Of a stretch of DNA of 64,000 nucleotides, positions 9,682 through 21,400 are shown piece after piece. The DNA is from Macrostomum hystrix (taxonomy: Eukaryota > Platyhelminthes > Macrostomidae). Numbering within the stretch: the first letter of the stretch is position 1; each line of letters opens with the position of its first letter. Both the position numbers and the translations under genes were made by a program. The notes under the pieces are model-generated. The model was given only the letters and a program-made list of their open reading frames with translations. It did no database searches and was not told the DNA's origin. The stretch is taken from positions 310,001 through 374,000 of the forward strand of contig CATNEN010000029.1 of assembly GCA_950097015.1 (NCBI GenBank), written 5' to 3'.

Positions 9682-11652
9682 TTAGGCCTGCTGATCTTCA
9701 GGTGGAGCCTGCTGATCGTCAGGTGGAGCCTGCTGATCCTCAGGTGGAGCCTGCTGATCTTCAGGTGGAGCCTGCTGATCTTCAGGTGGAGCCTGCTGAT
9801 CTTCTGGTGGCACTTGCTGATCTTCAGGTGGAGCCTGCTGATCCTCAGGTGCAGCCTGCTGATCCTCAGGTGGAGCCTGCTGATCTTCAGGTGGAGCCTT
9901 CTGATCTTCAGGTGCAGCCTGCTGATCTTCTGGTGGAGCCTGCTGATCTACAGGAAGAGCCTGCGGATCTTCAGGTGGAGCCTGCTGATATTCAGGTGGA
10001 GCCTGCTGATCTTCAGGTGGCACTTGCTGATCTTCAGGTGGAGCCTGCTGATCTTCAGGTCGAGCCTGCTGATCTACAGGAAGAGCCTGCTGATCTTCAG
10101 GTGAAGCCTGCTGATCTTCAGGTGGCACTTGCTGATCTTCAGGTGGAGCCTGCTGATCTTCAGGTAGTGGCATCTCCTGTTCATCAGGAAGAGCCTGCTG
10201 ATCTTTAGATGGAGTCTGCTGATCTTCAGGAAGAGCCTGCGGATCTTCAGGTGGAGCCTGCTGATCTTCAGGAAGAGCCTGCTGATCTTCAGGTAGTGGT
10301 ATTTCCTGTTCATCAGGAAGAGCCTGCTGATCTTCAGGTGGAGCCTGCTGATCTTCAGGTGGAGCCTGCTGATCTTCAGGTGAAGCCTGCTGATCTTCAG
10401 GAAGAGCCTGCGGATCTTCAGGTGGAGCCTGCTGATCTTCAGGAAGAGCCTGCGGATCTTCAGGTGGAGCCTGCTGATCTTCAGGAAGAGCCTGCAGATC
10501 TTCAGGTGGAGCCTGCTGATCTTCAGGAAGAGCCTGCTGATCTTCAGGTAGTGGCATCTCCTGTTCATCAGGAAGAGCCTGCTGATCTTCAGGTGGAGTC
10601 TGCTGATCTTCAGATGGAGTCTGCTGATCTTCAGGTGGAGGCTGCTGATCTTCAGATGGAGTCTGCTGATCTTCAGGTGGAGTCTGCTGATCTTCAGATG
10701 GAGTCTGCTGATCTTCAGGTGGAGGCTGCTGATCTTCAGATGGAGTCTGCTGATCTTCAGGAAGAGCCTGCGGATCTTCAGGTGGAGCCTGCTGATCTTC
10801 AGGTAGTGGCATCTCCTGTTCATCAGGAAGAGCCTGCTGATCTTTAGATGGAGTCTGCTGATCTTCAGGAAGAGCCTGCGGATCTTCAGGTGGAGCCTGC
10901 TGATCTTCAGGAAGAGCCTGCGGATCTTCAGGTGGAGCCCGCTGATATTCAGGTGGAGCCTGCTGATCTTCAGGAAGAGCCTGCGGATCTTCAGGTGGAG
11001 CCTGCTGATCTTCAGGAAGAGCCTGCTGATCTTCAGGTAGTGGCATCTCCTGTTCATCAGGAAGAGCCTGCTGATCTTCAGGTGGAGCCTGCTGATCTTC
11101 AGGAAGAGCCTGCGGATCTTCAAGTGGAGCCTGCTGATCCTCAGATGGATCCTGCCGGTCTTCAAGTGGAGCCTGCTGATCTTCAGGAGAAGCCTGTTGA
11201 TCGTCAGCTGGTGGCGCCTGTTGATCGTCAGCTGGTGGCGCCTGTTGATCATCAGCTGGTGGCGCCTGTTGATCGTCAGCTGGTGGCGCCTGTTGATCGT
11301 CAGTTGGTGGCGCCTGTTGATCGTCAGTTGGTGGCGCCTGTTGATCGTCAGTTGGTGGCGCCTGTTGATCGTCAGCTGGTGGCGCCTGTTGATCGTCAGC
11401 TGGTGGCGCCTGTTGATCGTCAGCTGGTGGCGCCTGTTGATCGTCAGCTGGTGGCGCCTGTTGATCGTCAGCTGGTGGCGCCTGTTGATCGTCAGCTGGT
11501 GGCGCCTGTTGATCGTCAGCTGGTGGCGCCTGTTGATCGTCAGCTGGTGGCGCCTGTTGATCGTCAGCTGGTGGCACCTGACACTCCTCCGTGAGCTGCA
11601 GCTCATGCTTGGACATGTCGCCTAGCGCTGAGCACACTGAGTCGTTATTCAT
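9682..11652 (-). CDS. Pro/Glu/Asp/Gln-rich tandem-repeat protein (hypothetical)
   Basis: A 656-residue open frame starts at the first true in-frame ATG (MNNDSVCSALGDMSKHELQ). The frame extends upstream only with a TTG. After about 33 unique residues come some 16 copies of an eight-residue unit, PPADDQQA, then a long array of seven-residue PEDQQAP-type units with interspersed longer modules such as LPDEQEMPLPEDQQ. The protein is very acidic, with no signal peptide or known domain. Supporting coding status, the 24-bp and 21-bp arrays encode the same QAPP-DQ core with different third bases (GCG/GCT, CCA/CCT, CAA/CAG), and the only other substitution is GAC/GAA (Asp/Glu). Against it, other frames are also open over long parts, as expected for a multiple-of-three repeat. 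Function unknown. Confidence 0.45.
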   Translation of the reverse strand: MNNDSVCSALGDMSKHELQLTEECQVPPADDQQAPPADDQQAPPADDQQAPPADDQQAPPADDQQAPPADDQQAPPADDQQAPPADDQQAPPADDQQAPPTDDQQAPPTDDQQAPPTDDQQAPPADDQQAPPADDQQAPPADDQQAPPADDQQASPEDQQAPLEDRQDPSEDQQAPLEDPQALPEDQQAPPEDQQALPDEQEMPLPEDQQALPEDQQAPPEDPQALPEDQQAPPEYQRAPPEDPQALPEDQQAPPEDPQALPEDQQTPSKDQQALPDEQEMPLPEDQQAPPEDPQALPEDQQTPSEDQQPPPEDQQTPSEDQQTPPEDQQTPSEDQQPPPEDQQTPSEDQQTPPEDQQALPDEQEMPLPEDQQALPEDQQAPPEDLQALPEDQQAPPEDPQALPEDQQAPPEDPQALPEDQQASPEDQQAPPEDQQAPPEDQQALPDEQEIPLPEDQQALPEDQQAPPEDPQALPEDQQTPSKDQQALPDEQEMPLPEDQQAPPEDQQVPPEDQQASPEDQQALPVDQQARPEDQQAPPEDQQVPPEDQQAPPEYQQAPPEDPQALPVDQQAPPEDQQAAPEDQKAPPEDQQAPPEDQQAAPEDQQAPPEDQQVPPEDQQAPPEDQQAPPEDQQAPPEDQQAPPDDQQAPPEDQQA

Positions 11653-13032
11653 CGCTAAAGTTATGGAGTTCCGTGAGAATTTAAATTGATTTAATTTATC
11701 TGGAACTAAAAACAACTTATTTGAAGACGCCCACACAAGCCTACCACTTGGTTTTGTGAAATGGTTTGAGTTAGCCGTGATTTTTGCAAACTGAATGCCC
11801 AAAGCCAAGTTTCAGCCAGTTAAAAAGGCCTACTATTTAAAGTAGATTCCAAATTTAGTGCTGCGTCACACCACTCCGCGGCAGTTGCATTCTTCAGCCT
11901 CAGCGTTGGAAACCGGATTGGACCGGATTGGCTGGCCCAACAGGGAAACAGTTTATACCCCGATTGCCTCAATCGCTTTTTCGTGTCTCCTACCTGCTAT
12001 ACTGAACAGCAGCCGCGTCCCGTTCCCCAGTCATAAGTCCGTTCGGTTCCGTTCGGTTCCGACATGTCTAGAGAATTGCTACGCTGGGTCTTGTTTACTT
12101 TTGCTGTTGCATCAGCCCAGACCAGACGGCATCGAATGGAAAGTGGAAACAGCCCTCAGGTAGAAATGGCCCCGACTGGCCCCCACTAGCTGCTTGTGGG
12201 TGTCCCCTCGTAGTTTTCCTGGCATTTTTCGATTGAGAAAAGAGTACAGTTGTACTATGGAGTTGCTGAGAACTGGCAGGAAGACTGACTGGGTATTATA
12301 GACTGACTGGTATTCCAGAATTGAAGTAAAAACTATTTTTTCCACAGGATTATTGATTTGTTCCAATTCTTGCTTTGAACTGAAATAAAACGGAAGGCAA
12401 CACATTATTTAATAGAACATTTCGAAATATTCGAAAGAATCTAAAAAAGAAACGCATCATACTACTGCCGCTTCTCAGTACAAATGAATGCGCACATTTG
12501 CCTTAATAGTTAAGCAGCAACAGATGAACACTAGAATCTTTATAGGTCAGTTCTGTGATAGAATTCGCTTTAGATATAAAAGCCCAAAGGAGTTAGAATT
12601 TATGCTCGCACCCTGATAGTTGTACAAATTGTGAGGCCTCGCCTCACTTCACTGGCTTGCGTGGGCGTCGAGAGTGCCCAACTCCATAGGGACACAGGAG
12701 GCTGCAGAGCTTCAGTTGAGCGTCCCTCCTGACTCAGTCAGCTTTCCTCCCTCATCGATACACATCTCTGGCTAAGCTCTCAAAATTCTTCTGACAGCGT
12801 GGGCCAGCCTTGACGAACGAAGACGCTCTCCTTGTCTCCCCTTCGCCCCCCAAACCCCCCCGGGGCTCAGACGCGAAGATGCAGCCCTGGCTTCCGGCAG
12901 TCCCATTGGCTGGGGGGAGAATTATCCCCATGCCCAGCCTAGCAGTGAAAGCAGCCGACAGTATGTAAGGCCAGCCAGCCCTCAAAGCAAGTCCCTTGGG
13001 GGACTATTTGCTCTAGCTCGAATCAGTCCCTG
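11653..13032. other. Intergenic region between divergently transcribed genes
   Basis: This holds the putative upstream region of the minus-strand repeat protein, including TTTAAATA-like sequence near 11835, and the 5' flank of the channel gene. Short direct repeats of a GTTCGGTTCC type occur near 12040-12060. No convincing coding sequence was seen. Confidence 0.4.
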
Positions 13033-16000
13033 ATGTCGCTGATTGTCGCTCTGCTGGCGTGCGCCGCGTTGGCTAGTCCGGCCTTGGCCATGACCGCCGT
13101 GTCCAGCTTCCGCACCCAGCTAGCCAACAACTCACTTGAGCGCGAGCTCATCACCAAGCTGGTGGATAAGTACACCCGCACCGGCCTGCTGGGCCGGCCA
13201 GTCGCCCTGTCCACGGACCTGCTGGAGATCAACTTCGGCTTGGCCATCATTCAGATCCTGGACTTGGACGAGAACAAGCAGCTGCTGCGCACGAACTGCT
13301 GGGTTCGCTACAGCTGGCTGGACAAACACCTCAAATGGGAGGCCGAGCCCGGCTACGAGAGATTCCAGAACATCACCCAGGTGCGCCTGGAACCTGACTC
13401 GGTCTGGAAGCCCGACATTCAGCTGTACAACTTCGCCGACACCAGGCCGGAGGAGAAGCGGACAGCCAGAGTAGTTGTGTACTGGTCCGGCGATGTACTG
13501 TGGCACCCGCAGAGCCTGTTCAAGAGCACTTGCGCGGTGGAGATTCAGTACTTTCCGTTCGATACTCAGCTGTGTGCTCTGGAGTTCGGCTCCTGGACCT
13601 ACGATATGACCCAGATCAACCTGACCTGGGTGGGATACGAGGTGAGTGGCTGGTGTGAAAATCAAGTCCTGTAGCATTTCTAATATCATATCAATAATTT
13701 ATGGAGGTCTAGCATTGCTTCCTGTCGGCTCATTTGAATGCAATGAGTGGAAATTTGTGAAAAGTGCATTTATAACGCGCTTCAGGAAGTGGCCGATGAG
13801 GTAGGCGTGTTGAGGGGTGTCCGTCAGTCTGAGCTCAGCAGCTGAGGACGTCAAGATGAGGCTTCCGAGGAGAGCCTTAGGTTCCTTCGTGACACTTTTT
13901 CTTGACGCTACGACTGATCCGACTGGATTGAGTCCAATTCAAGGTTACTTTCGGTCAGTCACTCATGACCCACTGATCTCCCTCGGTCATTTTCAGTCAC
14001 TCATGACCCACTCTCCCTCGGTCACTTTCAGTCACTCATGACCCACTCTCCCTCGGTCATTTTCAGTCACTCATGACCCACTCTCCCTCGGTCATTTTCA
14101 GTCACTCATGACCCTAGTCGTTTTAGTCATTTTCAGTCACTCATGACCCACTCTCCCTCGGTCATTTTCAGTCACTCATGACCCTCTCGCCCTCGGTCAT
14201 TTTCAGTCACTCATGACCCTAGTCGTTTTTGGTCTTTTTCAATCACTCATGACCCTAGTCATTTTTAGTATTTTTCTGTCATCAATGACCCTAGTAATTC
14301 TCGGTCATTTACCTATTACCCTAGTAATTTTTGGTCATAGGTAATACAGTTACTGTATTATAAGTAATGCAGTTACCTATGAACCTAGTCATTTTTGGTC
14401 ATAGGTAATACAGATAATTCTCATTTTGGTCATAGGTAATACAGTTTCCTATGACCCTAGTCATTTTTGGTCAGTTTCAGTCGCTCATGATCCTAGTGAT
14501 TCTCGGTCATTTTCAGTCACTAATGACCCTAGTCATGCGACTCGGTCATTCCTAATTACAGTAGGCTAATTCAATGATCCCAGGTCATCTAGCCGGTCAT
14601 TAGCGCTAGTCCCCAGTTTATACCCCAGTGATGGAGTAGGCAGAGCGCTGAGGATCATAAAAGCCGCATTTGGGCGAAGTCGCACTCACCGCATGCACTG
14701 GCCCCTGATCAACAATTCATACAAGCCGTGTGCATTATTAACAGTCTCCGCTAGCAGCGGGCCTCATACTCACCGACATCTCTGGGGTTGGGCATATGGG
14801 ATAACCAAGCTACCACCTCATCTCCTGTCCTCGAGATCCGGTGTTCAATTCCAGCTGAGCAAGCAACGGGTGAGGAAAACTAGCTCTATCGCTGAGCCAG
14901 ATAGAAAGTCCTTCTCAGAGCTCTGCAGAGTCGAGTCTGAGCACACTCTCGCAGCTGATAGAAAACTGCCAGCCCGACCTACACAGTGGCAGTGATAGAA
15001 AATATAATTGCCGCCTCTTATTTAACTGTGCGAGAATATTAAAGGAAACTTTTCGACTTTAGGATAAGAAAGATGAGATTATGAAATATTTTGGCAGTAT
15101 GTAATACGTAAGAGATTGGGGTGATCAGCTTTCAAAATTTCAAATTCCATGGTCATCGACATACAATCAACCTGAACCGTGGCAACCTAAATAAAGTCGC
15201 TAAACAGGAGTAATGTTGACTTTTATCTATAGCCCGACCCGAGAAAAGTTAAAAAAATAAAAACTCGTCTAATGGGGCTTCAGGCCATAGACATAGATAA
15301 TAATAATTGCAGGAGGGCTGCGGGCAATGGCACATCATTTGGTGACACTAGACCCGCAGCCAGCGAGGAAGCAATTCTGCCCATTTCGCTGACTCCTGAG
15401 CACACACGCACACAGATACTGTACGCAGGCACACGCTCACACAGGTGTGTACATCAGCCCTGACTTTCTCATCGTCAGGCAGTGTACACTCTCACTGTGC
15501 CTTGGAGGTTCGCCCTCAAGGGCGTAAATTGCACGACAAGCCCCCAAGCCTTCTCTCCGCGGCTGCGCCCCAAATGAATGTGGCCTCGCCGTGGAATCGA
15601 ATTTAGGGACCTTGGTGCGAGAGGCAAACGCGATAACCGCTCTGCCACCGACCCCCATATACATAGAAACATTGTGTTTCGAAACACTTGGTTACCTCAA
15701 GGACATCTATATAAAGCAGCTATAGTTAGATGCTATATGTAGAAGTCCTTCAACTAAATAAGCCAAGTGAATTATTTCCAATTTGCTTGGATAAGCTATA
15801 TGTATGCCGTGAATGAAATGTAGCGCCTGAATACAAATTTCTGAATTTTCTCACTAAGAGGAGGAAATAAACACACCCAAATAGAGCCTTGCCAGCCGGT
15901 CAGTAAAAGCATAAGAGAGAACCGATTGTAAAATGGAATTGCCGTCAAGCATAAAGTCTCGACCTGCTCATGGCCATCTGTTTCGGTTAGATTTCTGCAG

Positions 16001-18995
16001 ATTTTATTATTCTGCACAGTCAGCCGGCCTCATCTCGTCAATCAGCTGACTGTGCGCCCATGCGAACTTGTTTAGAGCCTTTCAGGCTGCGGCCTCCTCA
16101 TCCCCCAATGCAGCTTTGCGCTCCCACAATCCGGCAGCAACAGCCGCAGCCTGAAAGCACCCGGCCAAGAAATTATTCGCCAATTAATCTGTGCGCCCGT
16201 CTAGGAAATGTGAGGCTGCGGTGGCTGCGGCCGGCATTCGATGGTCCGCTGGTACGATCCAAGCGGAGGGGTGGAGGCTTCGGAATGAGGATTAGGCAAT
16301 CCGGCCCCAACCGGATCCGTTAGGCGCACCGAGAGAGAGGAGCTGAGAGAGAGAGAGAGAGTGAATGAGGGGGGCGGGCGAACTGGTGGCGGCGGCTGTC
16401 CCCCCTGCTGCTACTGCCGGACCATGAGGGTATACGGAGGGAGAGAAAGTACAAGGCCCGCCTCAGTTGCAGAACAGACTTTGTGTGTGGCTTGGGCAGG
16501 AGGAACCCGGAGCTGCGCCTGGAAGCGGCGGCGAAGGGCGGAGAGAGAGAGAGTGGAGAAGAGCGACCGACTGAGTATTAGAGGAGGCCAAAGTAGAGGA
16601 AAAAAGAGTGGAAGCAATTGGATTTGTCCACACTTCAGCTAGCGCCGGGTGGCACTTGGAGTCAGGGCAGAAGCATGAACCCATGGGAGGCAAGGATGGG
16701 TCTACCTGCAGAACACTAATTCCAGATCGCTCATTTTGAGCCACAATTTAGGCCCCTTTTGCTCAATTTCAGCCAGATATTGGGAGATCAGGCTGATGGG
16801 GCGAGCCACTCAAATCTAGAGCGGCCTGGGGAGAAAATTGAGTGCAAAAAGTTTGCAGCCAATTTGACTGCCAATATATGAAGCTGTGCTAAGGCTGTCT
16901 CTCGCGCGACCAATGAATCACTTCTTAGAGTAGTGCCAGTAGAGCAGTAAAGTTTTGCGCTAACAATAAGGAAATACATGGAAGACTTGGCGAATTCTTT
17001 CAGTATTCAGGGTCGAGCTGGTCAAATCCACGATTCAGATTGGGGTAGAATGGCAGATTCAGTTCAGATTGGGGATAGAATGGCAGATTCGATTCAGATT
17101 GGGGTAGAATGGCAGATTCGGTTCAGATTGGGGTAGAATGACAGATTCGATTCAGATTGGGGATAGAATGACAGATTCGATTCAGATTGGGGTAGAATGG
17201 CAGATTCGATTCAGATTGGGGGTAGAATGGCAGATTCGATTCAGATTGGGGGTAGAATGACAGATTCGATTCGGACTGGGAGGTAGAATGGCAGATTCGA
17301 TTCGGATGCGGGTAGAATGGCAGATTCGGATGGGGGCAGAATGGTAGATTCGGATGGGGGGCAGAATGGCAGATTCGGATGGGGGTAGAATGGCAGATTC
17401 GGATGGGGGCAGAATGGCAGATTCGGATGGGGGCAGAATGGCAGATTCGCATGGGGGTAGAATGGCAGATTCGGATGGGGGTTGAATGGCAGATTCGGAT
17501 GGGGGCAGAATGGCAGATTCGGATGTGGGCAGAATGGCAGATTCGGATGGGGGCAGAATGGCAGATTCGATTCGGACAGGGAGGTAGAATGGCAGATTCG
17601 ATTCGGATGCGGGTAGAATGGCAGATTCGGATGGGGGCAGAATGTCAGATTCGGATGAGGGCAGAATGGCAGATTCGCATGCGGGTAGAATGGCAGATTC
17701 GGATGGGGGTAGAATGGCAGATTCGGATGGGGGCAGAATGGCAGATTCGGATGGGGGCAGAATGGCAGATTCGCATGGGGGTAGAATGGCAGATTCGGAT
17801 GGGGGCAGAATGGCAGGGTTTAAGTTGTACTTGAAGATTTCAGTTTGGATATTGTTCGCTAGACTAACGAATGAATTGACTTTCTCTAACAATGGCTAAA
17901 GCTAGCTACATATGTAGAGAGCAGTTAGCAGCAGGTTTTAATCTCTGGCACCCGCAGTACGAGCCCAACCAGTACGAGCCCAGCCCCTACGTGGACTTCA
18001 CCAACTACATCAAGAGCAAGGAGTGGATCACCGACGGCCAGGACGACTTCGAAATCCGGCCGTCGCAGCGGCAGCGCCAGGTCCGCTCCAAGATGCGCTG
18101 CACCCGGGTGAAGTTTCAGGACGAGAACGGGCACGAATACAGCCGCATCTACCAGCGCCTAGTCTATAAGATTCGCATTCGGCGTAACCCGGCCTTCTAC
18201 CTGTCCATCCTAGTGCTGCCCTGCCTCCTGCTGTCCTGCCTGACCTGGGTGATCTTCTGGCTGCCGCCGGAGTCGCCGGCCAAGATGCAGCTGGGCATGA
18301 ACATCTTCGTGGCCTTCTTCATCCTCATGCTGCTGCTGGCCAAGACCACCCCCAGCGCGGTGCGCAACTTCCCCTACATCGGCTACTTCTATGGCCTCAA
18401 TATGGTGCTGATCACGCTCAGCACCTTCCTGGCCGCCATCGTGCTGAACCTGTACATGCGGGCCGACAGCCGCGGCCCCATGCACCCGCTGCTGCGACGC
18501 GGCATTGTGGATGGCCTCGGCCGCCTGCTGCTTGTTCGCCAGGCGGTGCCGCTTCAGCCGCCGAAGAGCTCTGAGGAAGCTGCAGCCGAGGCTGCCAAGT
18601 CGGCATCGTTGAAGGACAAGCAAAAGCAGCAGCAGCAACAGCAGAACATCGCCACGCCGCAGAAGCAGCAGCAGCAGCAGTTGAATTCTCCATCTGGCGG
18701 CGCTGCCGGCAGCGGCGGCGGTCAGGTTGAGCGTGACGTGCGCGAGATTCGCCAGCTGTTCCGGGTCTACGTCAGCCGGCTGAAGGACCGGGAGAGGCGC
18801 AGCCAGGCAGCCATGGAGTGGCGCACCCTGGCCATGGTGCTGGACCGGCTGTTCTTCACGGCCTACGTCATCTGCATCCTGGTGGCCATCATCATCTGCC
18901 TGCCGCGGTCCAACACAGTGGTGTCAGACACTGACAGCGTCGGCGCCCCGGAGACTGACAACTGTCAGCACATGCGAGCGGCAGCTCAGGCCTGA
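13033..18995 (+). CDS. Cys-loop (nicotinic-type) channel subunit with anion-selective M2 signature
   Basis: Two coding exons, 13033-13641 and 17958-18995, joined in phase 0 (GAG|GTGAGT ... CCGCAG|TAC), give 548 residues. A signal peptide (residues 1-19) precedes a ligand-binding domain with WVRYSWLDKHLKW and a Cys-loop whose cysteines, C167 and C181, are 13 residues apart. Four membrane segments follow: M1 about 284-305, M2 312-333, M3 344-367, then a Gln-rich cytoplasmic loop and M4 near 505-530. There is no vicinal cysteine pair in loop C, so it is a non-alpha type. M2 is preceded by PAK rather than GEK, and position 20' is Lys (K332) rather than Glu. These are anion-channel features, as in schistosome acetylcholine-gated chloride channels (SmACC). 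Ligand and partner subunits cannot be read from sequence. Confidence 0.9.
13960..14545 (+). repeat. Imperfect minisatellite in the channel intron
   Basis: Roughly 35-bp units built on TCACTCATGACCC plus TCGGTCATTTTCAG, decaying rightwards into variants with TAGTCATTTTTGG and TAGGTAATACAG. Confidence 0.85.
15341..15401. repeat. Dispersed repeat, second copy
   Basis: Similar to 1016-1071 in the GPCR intron, sharing TAGACCC, CAGCCAG, GCAATTCTGC and CGCTGACTCCT. The class is unknown. Confidence 0.5.
15440..15665 (-). mobile_element. tRNA-derived SINE, second family, minus strand
   Basis: On the minus strand a tRNA-like head carries an A-box-like GTGGCAGAGCGGTTATCGCG and a B-box-like AATTCGATTCC about 40 bp later, then a non-tRNA body. 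Its body differs from the more abundant SINE at 21.4, 57.5, 61.0 and 62.5 kb. It lies in the large channel-gene intron. Confidence 0.6.
16014..16055. repeat. Perfect 11-bp inverted repeat (hairpin)
   Basis: Arms GCACAGTCAGC and GCTGACTGTGC are exact reverse complements separated by 20 bp. It lies in the channel intron next to a locally GC-rich stretch (16040-16680) that also has a GA microsatellite at about 16331-16363. Confidence 0.7.
17025..17815 (+). repeat. 24-bp minisatellite just upstream of channel exon 2
   Basis: Units are based on GGCAGAATGGCAGATTCGGA with a variable run of G. Earlier copies are 28-29 bp with GATTCAGATTGGGG. The array ends about 140 bp before the exon 2 acceptor. 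Because the later unit length is a multiple of three, open frames appear on both strands, but they are not genes. Confidence 0.9.
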
Positions 18996-19348
18996 GAATC
19001 TAGCAACTCAAGCACCCTCATTTCTCATAGGATTTAGCTCATGTTTATTGCTTACAAGGAGTAGAACTAGCACCTGTACTTAATACATACGAATAGTAAA
19101 TGCCATCAGAAAGTGCTGTAACTATGTATATGTATATAAAATGTCTAAAGGCTCATCTATAACTTGCAGAAACATGCAGATGCTGGCGAGAACTGTACTG
19201 AAAATAGACTGTTTTAGCGAGTTAGATGAAAATGGTATAATTAAACCGCGCTGTTACTTTTGGCGTTTCATCAAACTCATTTAGGAAAGTGCGACTTTAT
19301 GCCTGCCATTGTACTGACGAAGCATTAGTACTTCCTTGCTTATTGCAA

Positions 19349-19354
19349 AATAAA
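19349..19354 (+). promoter_or_regulatory. AATAAA polyadenylation signal of the channel gene
   Basis: Canonical hexamer about 350 nt after the stop codon, the first one downstream on this strand. Confidence 0.5.
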
Positions 19355-19445
19355 CGGCATAGCAAAAATAGTCTTGTCAATGCACTGAAGCATGCAGTCT
19401 TAGCATTACTTGGATATATACGAGTATATGCGCAGTTTTGACATT

Positions 19446-19935
19446 CAAAAATTAGTTTGTTTGTTTGACAGGCTGCTCATAGTTTGTTTGACAGGCTGCT
19501 CGTAGTTAGTTTGACAGGCTGCTCATCATTTGGATGACAGGCTGCTCATCATTTGGATGACAGGCTGCTCATCATTTGGATGATAGGCTGCTCATCATTT
19601 GGATGATAGGCTGCTCATCATTTGGATGATAGACTGCTCATCATTTGGATGATAGACTGCTCATCATTTGGATGATAGACTGCTCATCATTTGGATGATA
19701 GGCTGCTCATCATTTGGATGATCGGCTGCTCATCATTTGGATGATAGACTGCTCATCATTTGGATGATAGGCTGCTCATCATTTGGATGATAGACTGCTC
19801 ATCATTTGGATGATAGGCTGCTCATCATTTGGATGACAGGCTGCTCATCATTTGGATGATAGGCTGCTCATCATTTGGATGATAGGCTGCTCATCATTTG
19901 GATGACAGGATGCTCATCATTTTGGATGACAGGAT
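19446..19935 (+). repeat. 23-bp minisatellite, about 20 copies
   Basis: The unit contains GGCTGCTCATCATTTGGATG with AT/AC/AG variants. The first copies carry TAGTTTGTTTGACA instead of CATTTGGATGA. Confidence 0.9.
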
Positions 19936-19939
19936 GCTC

Positions 19940-20535
19940 ATAGTTTGGACAGATTGATCTTAGTTTAGACAGATTGATCATAGTTTAGACAGATTGATCA
20001 TAGTTTAGACAGATTGATCATAGTTTAGACAGACTGATCATAGTTCGGGCAGATTGATCATAGTTTAGACAGATTGATCATAGTTTAGACAGATTGATCA
20101 TAGTTTAGACAGATTGATCATAGTTTAGACAGATTGATCATAGTTTAGACAGATTGTTCATAGTTTAGACAGACTGATCATAGTTCGGACAGATTGATCA
20201 TAGTTTAGACAGATTGATCATAGTTTAGACAGATTGTTCATAGTTCGGACAGATTGATCATAGATTGGACAGACTGGTCATAGTTCGGACAGACTGGTCA
20301 TAGTTCGGACAGACTGGTCATAGTTCGGACAGATTGCTCATAGATTGGACAGAGTTTTCATAGTTCGGACAGACTGGTCATAGTTCGGACAGACTGGTCA
20401 TAGTTCGGACAGATTGCTCATAGATTGGACAGAGTTTTCATAGTTCGGACAGACTGGTCATAGTTCGGACAGATTGCTCATAGATTGGACAGAGTTTTCA
20501 TAGTTCGGACAGACTGGTCATATTTTGGACAGATT
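19940..20535 (+). repeat. 20-bp minisatellite, about 30 copies, abutting the previous array
   Basis: The unit is TAGTTTAGACAGATTGATCA, grading into TAGTTCGGACAGACTGGTCA towards the right. The right end shows a three-unit higher-order period that includes TAGATTGGACAGAGTTTTCA. Confidence 0.9.
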
Positions 20536-21400
20536 AGGTATGTATGACCAGATGAATTTTTTTAAATCACGTAGCTAATGAATGATTGATTCGCGACTTA
20601 CGTGACATAAGCAAGAATAGGTTAGATTTTCTTATTCTTTCTATTGTTGATTGATTAATTGATTGATTAATAAAATCCCCGCGGACAAAATCCTGTTAAA
20701 ATATCAGTACAGTTAGCAAACTTCAACATGGTTTGGAGTTTTTCATAAAGATTGCTTTTTGTTGAACGAAGAAACATAACAGATGCATCGTGCAGTTAGT
20801 ATTGATATTACAACAAATACGAGTATGCTTAAAGGACAGTAAAGACGATTAAAAACCCGCACTCTACTACTCAATGTCAGGCTGGAGCAGTAGGCACGCA
20901 GCAATTAGTATGCTGAAATTTTACAAGGTCTAAAAGTACACGTGAGCTAATACGAGGAGGGACAAAAATAAAATATTTTTATAATAATAGACGAATAGGT
21001 CCAACCTCAACAATGTTATTCCACATGACCGGGAGAAAAACTAAGAAACAGAATAGAAAAAAACCATTGTTTAATCAGCGCTGACTAATAGCAAGTTAGT
21101 TACAAGCGAAGCTTACATTTCAATGACAAGAACACTTTGAAGCATACAATGCGTTAGTTACTGTAGCAAAAGATTTACGTTTAATTAAACTTAAAATGGT
21201 GGGCGAAATGCAACACAATAACTAAACTACCGAAATTTGATGATTGGAAATGGGATAGACATGTAAATACGCAAGCGCGATTCACGATTCGTAAAACTAA
21301 TAGAACGAAACCCCAATCAGCTGCAATCACACTAGCTGTGTCTCCAGGCCCCTCTGCCTCTCTTTGTGAATCCTGTTTAGAGCTTAGTGTTAAAATTCTA
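20536..21400. other. AT-rich intergenic region, no gene seen
   Basis: No domain-like translation on either strand. It lies between the channel gene's 3' repeats and the SINE next to the demethylase gene. Confidence 0.5.

Noticed and set aside
11653-11808. N-terminal extension of the PEDQ repeat protein
   Set aside because: The open frame continues, but the only upstream start is TTG; the first ATG is at 11652.
14793-14990. Possible third SINE family in the channel intron
   Set aside because: A weak B-box-like GGTGTTCAATTCC and A-box-like text are present, but there is no second copy in the window and the boxes deviate too far.
16361-16642. Gly/Arg-rich ORF in the channel intron
   Set aside because: Composition is driven by GC- and GA-rich low-complexity DNA; no domain or splice context.
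17182-17892. ORFs of PPSESAIL and MGAEWQIR type repeats
   Set aside because: They come from the 24-bp intronic minisatellite on both strands; the real reading frame skips it by splicing.
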